This document shows, piece by piece, positions 6,422 to 11,579 of a stretch of DNA of 11,579 nucleotides. A program made the position numbers and the translations under genes. The stretch comes from Bacteroidales bacterium UBA5762 (GTDB lineage Bacteria > Bacteroidota > Bacteroidia > Bacteroidales > TTA-H9). The notes under the pieces are model-generated. The model was not told the origin of the DNA, made no database searches, and saw nothing but the letters and a program-made list of their open reading frames with translations. Numbering within the stretch: position 1 is the stretch's first letter; every line of letters begins with the position of its first letter. The stretch covers positions 182,881 through 194,459 of the forward strand of contig DIEY01000037.1 of the NCBI GenBank assembly GCA_002418865.1, given 5' to 3'.

Positions 6422-7261
6422 TTATTCTAATTCAATGGGATTATATGGTAAACTAAAATCCTTTGGTGCTTCAACGAATTTTCCGTCTTTATTAATCATT
6501 ATAGGAACTCCCCTTGATTTATAGTAATTTACAGGATTTTTATACTTCCTTTTTAAGAATTCATTTAGTTCAGTTCGTGTTGTTTCAGTATAATGCCAAT
6601 TTCTAATCTTTATAGGTTCTTTGGTATCAAGCGTTTTAAGTGTAATACATTTAAAATGATAATGCATTTGCGAATCATTAATTTCAAGGATTATTCCTGG
6701 TAAGCCACCAAACTTATAAGGTCCCTCATGTATTGGAATATCGATTGCAAACCAGGCTTCATAATTCCTACCCCTGAAACTGCCTGTAGCCCGCTGGCAA
6801 GAATATTGTTGAATCATCTTCTTTTCGTTGTGAATGGACCAGTTTATCGATGGATAAGGTTCTGAATATCGAAATATGATATCATCCGAACGATCGGTAA
6901 CCGTGATAGTTTTTGCATTTTTATTCTTAATAACTTCATAGGAATTTGCTCCTTTAGGAGGTGCAAGACTGTAATCAGCTCCTTGTTCCTCCAGAACAGT
7001 ATTTATACTATCACTTTTAGCAAGTAGTATACTAAAGTATTTGGAAAAATGATTTCCTATTTGTAATGCTTGCTGATCAACAAGCTTTTCGGATGGATTT
7101 AATGTATCCATAACGAATTTAAGTTCGAAAATTATTTCAAACTTGGTAGAATCAATAATGGTGAAACTATTAACAAAAGATGGATTCTGACAAACTGAAA
7201 TATTACAAAAAAATATCATTAAAACAATAAAATAGCAAATTTTTTGTTGTTTTGATTTCAT
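6422..7261 (-). CDS. GLPGLI family protein 3 (secreted)
   Basis: A 279-residue exported protein with a signal peptide (about 1-24, YFIVLMIFFCNISV, likely cut near VCQ). It carries YSCQRATGSFRGRNYEAWF (153-171), GGLPGIILEI (185-194; the name motif here is GLPGII) and the C-terminal PYNPIELE. It is clearly closer to GLPGLI-2 than to GLPGLI-1, as shown by the shared EEQGADY/EKQGVDF segment and the GVPIMINKDGKF/GVMYAVKIDGKI tail. The gene follows the peptide precursor by 58 bp and is followed by GLPGLI-2 after 7 bp. Its position directly behind the precursor makes a role in peptide export, folding, binding or protection plausible, but that is inference; no catalytic site can be recognised. Confidence 0.9.
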   Translation of the reverse strand: MKSKQQKICYFIVLMIFFCNISVCQNPSFVNSFTIIDSTKFEIIFELKFVMDTLNPSEKLVDQQALQIGNHFSKYFSILLAKSDSINTVLEEQGADYSLAPPKGANSYEVIKNKNAKTITVTDRSDDIIFRYSEPYPSINWSIHNEKKMIQQYSCQRATGSFRGRNYEAWFAIDIPIHEGPYKFGGLPGIILEINDSQMHYHFKCITLKTLDTKEPIKIRNWHYTETTRTELNEFLKRKYKNPVNYYKSRGVPIMINKDGKFVEAPKDFSLPYNPIELE

Positions 7262-7285
7262 AATTTTTTAGATTAATTTAAATCT

Positions 7286-7308
7286 GGAAGCCAGAAAACA
7301 TAGCTTCC
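7286..7308 (-). other. Small stem-loop between precursor and GLPGLI-3
   Basis: GGAAGC (7286-7291) and GCTTCC (7303-7308) can pair around an 11-base loop, with a G-T and a C-G pair extending it. No T-run follows on the minus strand, so it is not a canonical terminator. It may set message stability or reduce expression of the genes behind the precursor. Confidence 0.35.
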
Positions 7309-7319
7309 GGAATGAATGA

Positions 7320-7535
7320 TTAATAAAAAACATGAATTACACCATCGGCACATCTCGTAAAAAAATGACCCGCATAGTTAGCTGCTAAGTTATCTCCCGT
7401 ATTTGGTCCGCCTTGGTTAACATAGCAGCATCCACATGAACATGTGGGTTTCAATCCTTCACCTCCAATAACTGTTCTCATCTGTCCTCTAGAAAGATTG
7501 TTTATATTCAGTTTGTTTAATTTAAGTGATTTCAT
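7320..7535 (-). CDS. GG-Bacteroidales-type natural-product (RiPP) precursor peptide
   Basis: A 71-residue peptide. Residues 1-25 form a charged leader (KSLKLNKLNINNLSRGQM...) ending in Gly24-Gly25 within TVIGGEG, the double-glycine pattern recognised by peptidase-containing ABC exporters. The remaining 46 residues form a core with four clustered cysteines (TCSCGCCYVN; Cys32, 34, 36, 37), an Asn/Gly/Ala segment NQGGPNTGDNLAANYAG, and a fifth Cys62 near the end. Leader and core pattern match what I recall of the family described as natural product precursor, GG-Bacteroidales (TIGR04149), which is modified by a dedicated radical SAM/SPASM enzyme. It lies between a TonB-dependent receptor and GLPGLI genes, in the same direction. 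The only maturase sequences in the window are broken, and no ABC exporter is present, so processing would need genes elsewhere. The mature product and activity are unknown. Confidence 0.78.
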   Translation of the reverse strand: MKSLKLNKLNINNLSRGQMRTVIGGEGLKPTCSCGCCYVNQGGPNTGDNLAANYAGHFFTRCADGVIHVFY

Positions 7536-7617
7536 ATCTGTAAAGCTTTAGTTAAAAATGAATAAATCTGCAATGGTAATGTTCGAAAGACCATCAGACG
7601 TGTATTGCCATCTTTAT

Positions 7618-7651
7618 CCTTTGCCGGCCACATTACCCAAACCGGCAAAGG
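7618..7651 (-). other. Strong stem-loop between the receptor gene and the precursor gene
   Basis: CCTTTGCCGG (7618-7627) and CCGGCAAAGG (7642-7651) are a perfect 10-bp inverted repeat around a 14-base loop. It lies 60 bp past the receptor stop codon and 82 bp before the precursor start. On the minus strand it is preceded by A5 and not followed by T residues, so it does not look like a terminator in the direction of transcription. On the + strand it is followed by T5, but there is no + gene to end. It could protect a processed precursor message, separating its level from that of the large receptor message. Confidence 0.5.
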
Positions 7652-7711
7652 CTTTTTAGCTTAGGTTGGTTTTGTATAAAAACCATAAATTTGTGTTAGT
7701 GCTATTCATGA

Positions 7712-10372
7712 CTAAAAGATTTTAAATCGGGCACTTAATAAAATAAATGCAGGACGAATTCTATACTCCGAATAGTAACTGCTGAGCGTACCATAGTAGG
7801 CATACACATAATCTTGTGTGTTAAGAATGTTATTATAGTCCAATGTAAACCTGACCCTTTTCCAAGTATATGTCACACCCGCATCTAAAAGGTAAAAGTT
7901 TTGCTTATGGCTTCCATCACGTGTATCATAGTATTCCATTCCAAGGCTGAATATCAAACCGTTGGGAACAATGTAATTCACGGTTGCCGCATTAATAAAA
8001 TTTTTAATGGGCTCAAGTTTATTACCAGCATCTGTGCTGCCTCTTACACTGCTCCAACTACTTTTGTTAGCAAACTGCAATTTCTCGGTTAGAGCCAATG
8101 AAAGCGTCATATTGGCATTTAGCCCTTGGTTTTTATATTCAATAAGGCTGTGCTGTCTGAGTTGTGGCGTAATTCCTTTCCCCCAGGAGGCTTCCGCATT
8201 GATAGAAAGTTCTTTCCAGTTGAATCCTTTACCCGCACGTGCTGTAACCGAAAAATAATTCCCAGTGTTTTCCAATTCAACCGCTGAAATTTTCATCAAT
8301 GAGCCTTCAAACTCTTGGGCATACATCACTTCATTGCGATACCGGTTATATCTAATTTCAATATTTGTAAACAGAAACCGGATAATATCTTTGTAGGATA
8401 ATTTGAGGGATCCCTGTTGGCCGTAAGAATCTGAAAGCCTGCTTTCATAATGGCTCAGGGTGCGGTAATTCTGCAAAATGTATCCTGAGTAAAGATTGCG
8501 CAGGTTTGGATTGTAGTTGTACCAGAACCATGAACCTGAAATTTCCCAATGCGCATTGATATCATAACTCAAATTAGTATAGGGCTGAAAAATGATTCGG
8601 TTTTGATAGGAATCATCTGGTTTGAATTCATCATTAAGTAAAATGTATTGATATTGAATAGGTGTTGATAATTCAAAGTTGAAATCACCTTTGCGGTAAG
8701 TAAGCTTTAATGAAATTCCGGCTTTTACCCGCATCCATGTGAGTTCGTTTTGCAGCGAATCGGCCGTCAGCTCCGAAAAATTATCGCTCTGGAGTGATTT
8801 TGCTATTTGAGAGTTGAGTGTCTGATGTTCTAATGAAAAAAGTAATATCGGGTGTATCCGAAATGATTGCCAGCCTGCCGATGAAAGAAACGTTAGGCTA
8901 TTTTGTGTTTTAAAGGTATTGAAGGCTACATTTTGTCTTATGGTTTTAAACGGTACACTATCATTCAATACATCTTCAAACATACTTGGCGAAACATCCA
9001 GCTGGTATGGCTGTGACTGGTAAAAAGATTGAGAGTATAATTCAGTGCCTGACCTTTGTTTGTTATTTCCTCGCCTGATCCAGTGGATGGTAGAAGTTAT
9101 TTTAAATGGGTCACTTTCACCATTTTGCTTAATGTGTTCATCACTTATAATGTTACCTGTGCTTTCTATGAAATTACCCGAAAACAATAAACGTGTATTC
9201 AAATAATTTTGATCTTGGTTTCTTTTGTAGCCAATACCCCCTTCAATATTAAACCGGCTGCTATGTGAATCCATTTGCTCTTTGATTGTAACAGTATCTT
9301 CACCCGGTATAAAATATCGTGTCTCGTCATAGCTATTTCTGTCGTCAATATCACGAAATCCATATAAATTGAAGGTAAATTCTGCTTCACTCCTTGTCTT
9401 TATTAGATTATTAATAGTGCCACCATACGCCTCGTTGAAAAGATATCTGTTTTTATTAATCTGGGGTGGTATTGGCTGCATAATGGAGGATATTGACCCC
9501 GTTAGTAGCATATCTTCATTAGTAAATGACTGAAATTCCTGTTCTAGATCGACTCCGGTATTGTTAGATTTCAAAGCAGTCAAGTGTTGGCGTTTTTTAC
9601 TAAAATACATGCCGGTTACTGAACTATTCCATAAAAATTGATCATCTATTCCTGCACCTAAATCAGCCATAGCCGTGTAAATTCCTTTTGCTTCAGGTTT
9701 AAGTTTAAGATTAATGGCTGCATCATCAGTAAAGGAAATATCTGCGAGTGCTTTAATGGGTTGATGGTTCTCAAAAACCTGCACCGTCGCGATATCAGAA
9801 GCGGTTATATTATTGGTGGCAATTCCATATCTACCCTGTAGCATATCCATGTTTTCTATGTAAAATTTGCTGATGGGTTTGCCGCGATACTCTATCCGTC
9901 CGCTCTCTTTCACCATAATACCCGGCATTTTTTTCAGCACATCACCAATTACAATATCTGTGGAATCCCGAAAGGCATCTACTACATAGTTAATCGTATC
10001 GCGTGTTCCCCATATTTTTTCTGATTTTACCGAAACCTCTTTCAATTCAATAGCTTCCTCATCTACAACGAAATCAACTATTTGGCTATGATTATCGATT
10101 TTTTTGATTTGACGTTTGATGTTGAAACCATACACCATTAATAGCAATACTTTTTCTTTTTTGTTAGTAGAAATGGAATAATTACCATTACTGTCACTGA
10201 AACTAAAGGCAACTACCGAACTATCAGCGGTATTCATTAGCATGACCGAGGCATCTGAAATTGGTTCGTTCGATTTATTGATGATCTTGCCCTCAATAAC
10301 AGTTTGAGCCATACTATTATTTAACAGGCAATGAATTAATAGGATTAGTATGAGTAAAACTTTGGTTTTCAA
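7712..10372 (-). CDS. TonB-dependent receptor / outer-membrane beta-barrel with carboxypeptidase-regulatory-like domain
   Basis: This 886-residue outer-membrane protein starts with a signal peptide (about 1-22, VLLILILLIHCLL, cut near MAQ). A carboxypeptidase-regulatory-like domain follows (24-104: VIEGKIINKSNEPISDASVM, then SDSNGNYSI). The plug-like domain (about 111-228) has VLKKMPGIMV, IEYRGKPISKFYI, LQGRYGIATNNI and VQVFENHQPIKAL. The rest is a beta-barrel with alternating strands and aromatic residues, ending in Phe (ARFKIF), the usual outer-membrane insertion signal. Such receptors bind a ligand at the surface and import it with energy from TonB-ExbBD, which are not in this window. Being first in the operon and followed by the precursor suggests it handles the peptide product or its target, but the ligand is not deducible. 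The gene is complete. Expression probably starts at the TAnnTTTG element upstream and may depend on the phased repeats there. Confidence 0.9.
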   Translation of the reverse strand: MKTKVLLILILLIHCLLNNSMAQTVIEGKIINKSNEPISDASVMLMNTADSSVVAFSFSDSNGNYSISTNKKEKVLLLMVYGFNIKRQIKKIDNHSQIVDFVVDEEAIELKEVSVKSEKIWGTRDTINYVVDAFRDSTDIVIGDVLKKMPGIMVKESGRIEYRGKPISKFYIENMDMLQGRYGIATNNITASDIATVQVFENHQPIKALADISFTDDAAINLKLKPEAKGIYTAMADLGAGIDDQFLWNSSVTGMYFSKKRQHLTALKSNNTGVDLEQEFQSFTNEDMLLTGSISSIMQPIPPQINKNRYLFNEAYGGTINNLIKTRSEAEFTFNLYGFRDIDDRNSYDETRYFIPGEDTVTIKEQMDSHSSRFNIEGGIGYKRNQDQNYLNTRLLFSGNFIESTGNIISDEHIKQNGESDPFKITSTIHWIRRGNNKQRSGTELYSQSFYQSQPYQLDVSPSMFEDVLNDSVPFKTIRQNVAFNTFKTQNSLTFLSSAGWQSFRIHPILLFSLEHQTLNSQIAKSLQSDNFSELTADSLQNELTWMRVKAGISLKLTYRKGDFNFELSTPIQYQYILLNDEFKPDDSYQNRIIFQPYTNLSYDINAHWEISGSWFWYNYNPNLRNLYSGYILQNYRTLSHYESRLSDSYGQQGSLKLSYKDIIRFLFTNIEIRYNRYRNEVMYAQEFEGSLMKISAVELENTGNYFSVTARAGKGFNWKELSINAEASWGKGITPQLRQHSLIEYKNQGLNANMTLSLALTEKLQFANKSSWSSVRGSTDAGNKLEPIKNFINAATVNYIVPNGLIFSLGMEYYDTRDGSHKQNFYLLDAGVTYTWKRVRFTLDYNNILNTQDYVYAYYGTLSSYYSEYRIRPAFILLSARFKIF

Positions 10373-10405
10373 TATGTCTTGCTAAAAATCCGTAATTCAA
10401 TTCTT

Positions 10406-10413
10406 CAAAGATA
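10406..10413 (-). promoter_or_regulatory. Predicted Bacteroidota -7 promoter element for the receptor operon
   Basis: The minus strand reads TATCTTTG, a full match to TAnnTTTG. It lies 33 bp before the receptor start codon, giving a leader of about 27 nt. No good TTTG is found about 19 bp upstream, where a -33 box would be, so the promoter may need an activator. That fits the repeat array just upstream. Confidence 0.55.
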
Positions 10414-10461
10414 AAATTACAACTTAATCGAATACATAACCAAATATGGTCAGTTTATCTA

Positions 10462-10512
10462 ATAAGTGGTATCATTTTTCAAATAAACGGCATATTTTTA
10501 CAAATAAACGGT
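10462..10512 (-). promoter_or_regulatory. Three 21-bp-phased direct repeats, candidate LytTR-protein binding sites
   Basis: On the minus strand the boxes are ACCGTTTAT (10504-10512), GCCGTTTAT (10483-10491) and ACCACTTAT (10462-10470). Each starts exactly 21 bp after the previous one, leaving 12-bp gaps. LytTR-domain regulators such as AgrA and AlgR are known to bind pairs of direct repeats of the form [TA][AC][CA]GTTN[AG][TG] with 12-13 bp between; the first box matches fully, the second at 8 of 9 positions, the third less well. The array ends about 50 bp upstream of the predicted -7 element, a place where an activator could act. A LytTR gene lies immediately upstream. Confidence 0.6.
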
Positions 10513-10515
10513 ATT

Positions 10516-10871
10516 CTATTCTCGAATATTATCTTTGAAAATACACCATTTTCTTCTCGAAGCATTCATTTTTACCCCTGTTGTAGTTTTAAAACATCTC
10601 TTTTTGCCAGAAACATAGGTGTCAAAATACTTTAAATTTACTATGATGTTTCTGTTAATCCGGCAAAATCCGTATCCGCTTACTTTTTCTTCAATATGTT
10701 TGAGAAGTATAGAAATTGCCAATGGGTTATTCTTATTATTTGTATGCAGTGTTGATAAATAACCAATTACACTCAACATACATTATATCTTCAATTGCGA
10801 TCTGGTGAACTTTTCCTTTTTCTTTTTTCTTTTAGGATTATTGTTTTGTCACGTTGGTTACTGTAATCCAT
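10516..10871 (-). pseudogene. Stand-alone LytTR DNA-binding regulator, interrupted by two frameshifts
   Basis: Three reading frames join into one protein of about 118 residues. It begins at ATG 10869-10871 (MDYSNQRDKTIILKEK), continues in a second frame with EKGKVHQIAIEDIMYVEC, and finishes in a third with GYLSTLHTNNKN through HIEEKVSGYGFCRIN, then NIIVNLKYFDTYVSGK, to a TAG at 10516-10518. The patterns IeDImYVEc.gYl..hT and F.RInR..iVNLkyfd are those of a LytTR domain, and there is no room for a receiver domain. The first break falls in an A-rich run (about 10812-10835), the second near 10760-10772; sequencing error is possible for either. Only the last 87 residues are open from an ATG, and these lack the first strands of the domain. 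It sits directly upstream of the LytTR-like repeats and the receptor operon, pointing to local control of that operon. Confidence 0.72.
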
Positions 10872-11081
10872 GATTAAATAATTTTGGTTCTATTTATATT
10901 TAATTCTTCTTCTTGTGCGCAGGTAAGAAAACAGCTTTTCCTGCAAAAAATTGGTTACGAGCGATGGCTTGTGTGTTTTTGCGGGATGTGCTGTTTCACG
11001 TTGGCATTTCTATTTTTTTAGTCTTTATGCAGCAAAAATTTCATTGTCAATGTGTCGTTGTCTTTTTTCTCGGCTTGCTTG
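10872..11081. other. Intergenic region without a convincing gene
   Basis: This 210-bp stretch has an open + frame (10913-11143) with no recognisable protein similarity and no plausible domain; its reading runs into the palindrome beyond. I see a short hairpin (GCAGG at 10919-10923 with CCTGC at 10940-10944) and an inverted pair GTTACGAGC (10954-10962) / GCTTGTAAC (11077-11085), 8 of 9 matching. Local composition is richer in GC and TG than the flanking genes, which may mark sequence of different origin. Confidence 0.4.
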
Positions 11082-11221
11082 TAACGTCCGCCGGTATGCG
11101 CAGTTGCCGTTTCAGAGTGCTTACTGGTCGGGTTACCCACTAATATAGCTAAGTGAGCTAACAATAGCACCCGCACAACCCGGCAATTGCGTATGACCGG
11201 CTGTTGTGCACAGTTGTTTTA
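11082..11221 (-). repeat. Long imperfect palindrome, recombination-site-like or structured RNA
   Basis: Arms at 11090-11141 and 11152-11201 are near-complementary with several mismatches and bulges. Examples are GCCGGTATGCGCAGTTGCCG against the complement GCCGGTCATACGCAATTGCCG, and GGGTTACCCACT against the complement of AGTGAGCTAAC. The tip is about 10 bases. The palindromic TGTGCACA (11205-11212) flanks one side. On the minus strand it lies 17 bp beyond the stop codon of a small membrane-protein gene, and the outer edges carry TAAC/GTTA triplets. The length, imperfect pairing and position resemble an integron attC site, but the R-box consensus RYYYAAC/GTTRRRY is not met. It could also be an interspersed structured repeat. 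Confidence 0.5.
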
Positions 11222-11470
11222 TTTTGGCATCCTAATAAATCTCCAAATAATCATCTGACTCAAAAAGACCAGAAATACTCCGGCAATTATAAACGGAAGC
11301 CATAAACTAATAATCAAATCTGCTTTATCCAGATTAACGATCATATATATTAGGGCGGAAATCAGTATTATTAAACCTAAGTAAAGTATTAATTTACTTA
11401 TGAGAGATTCAACTCGAGAGTGTTTTGAGTCGCGTTTTGGGCTCTTGATTAAAATTGTACTTATTTTCAT
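11219..11470 (-). CDS. Small two-helix membrane protein of unknown function
   Basis: An 83-residue protein beginning at ATG 11468-11470. A basic N-terminus (MKISTILIKSPKRDSKHSRV) is followed by two hydrophobic helices, about 24-47 (ISKLILYLGLIILISALIYM) and 53-76 (IISLWLPFIIAGVFLVFLSQ), then a short basic tail ending RFIRMPK. The basic ends suggest both termini lie in the cytoplasm. I do not recognise the family. It is alone on the minus strand and its stop codon runs into the large palindrome. No clear promoter match was found in the 109 bp upstream, though TTATTTTG near 11509-11516 is one mismatch from TAnnTTTG. Confidence 0.55.
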   Translation of the reverse strand: MKISTILIKSPKRDSKHSRVESLISKLILYLGLIILISALIYMIVNLDKADLIISLWLPFIIAGVFLVFLSQMIIWRFIRMPK

Positions 11471-11579
11471 ATGGTTTGGTTTTTTGGTGAATATTAATTA
11501 CTACAAAATAACAAATATTTTATCATTTCTATCTGAATTTCATACAATTGTGCACAACTTAATATATATCTGGAAAAAC

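Noticed and set aside
7618..7651. Rho-independent terminator for the receptor gene
   Set aside because: On the transcribed minus strand the stem is followed by ATAAAG, not a T-run; the T5 is on the wrong side.
10913..11148. Two overlapping + strand frames of 65-76 codons
   Set aside because: Neither shows domain patterns, a signal peptide or a start context, and both run into the palindrome. They look like chance open frames in a non-coding stretch.
11082..11221. Calling the palindrome a true integron attC site
   Set aside because: The edges carry AAC/GTT triplets, but the seven-base R-box consensus is not met on either side and no integrase is in the window. It is kept as a structured repeat.
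1..11579. CRISPR arrays, tRNA or rRNA genes
   Set aside because: No regularly spaced repeats of CRISPR type, no tRNA-like cloverleaf sequence and no rRNA segment was noticed on either strand.

Overview
The window looks like chromosomal DNA from a member of the phylum Bacteroidota, most likely order Bacteroidales or a close relative. The grounds are AT-rich sequence, genes without clear Shine-Dalgarno sites, three GLPGLI-family proteins, a TonB-dependent receptor with an N-terminal carboxypeptidase-regulatory-like domain, a peptide precursor of the 'GG-Bacteroidales' type, and a promoter element matching the Bacteroidota -7 consensus TAnnTTTG. The assignment is inference from gene content.

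Left part, + strand (1-3167): the 3' end of a GH13 glycoside hydrolase (probably trehalose synthase or a related alpha-amylase-type enzyme). One base later comes a soluble GAF-domain sensor histidine kinase. After a 293-bp gap with no recognisable gene comes an intact fold-type I PLP-dependent aminotransferase. This part looks ordinary.

Central part, - strand (about 10871 down to 3227), is one coherent accessory locus. In transcription order it holds: a stand-alone LytTR DNA-binding protein broken by two frameshifts; a control region with three 21-bp-phased direct repeats resembling LytTR binding sites, then a TAnnTTTG promoter; an 886-residue outer-membrane TonB-dependent receptor; a stem-loop; a 71-residue Cys-rich precursor with a Gly-Gly leader; two GLPGLI secreted proteins; a truncated radical SAM maturase remnant; an internally deleted IS3-family element; a third GLPGLI protein; and a second truncated radical SAM remnant. 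This is the layout of a GG-Bacteroidales ribosomal-peptide system. The precursor, receptor and secreted GLPGLI proteins are intact, while both maturase copies and the regulator are broken. Each maturase remnant has lost a different cysteine of the CX3CX2C iron-sulfur motif. Both stop at the same point, at the same IS-end sequence.

Right part (10872-11579): about 350 bp without a convincing gene, dominated by a long imperfect palindrome with arms of about 50 nt. It lies 17 bp beyond the stop codon of a small two-helix membrane protein on the - strand. The arrangement recalls a mobile cassette with its recombination site, but the sequence does not meet the integron attC consensus well enough to be called one.

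Working model (inference): the LytTR protein once activated an operon exporting and handling a radical-SAM-modified peptide at the cell envelope. IS insertion and point decay removed the modification step, leaving an orphan precursor with its receptor and GLPGLI partners.
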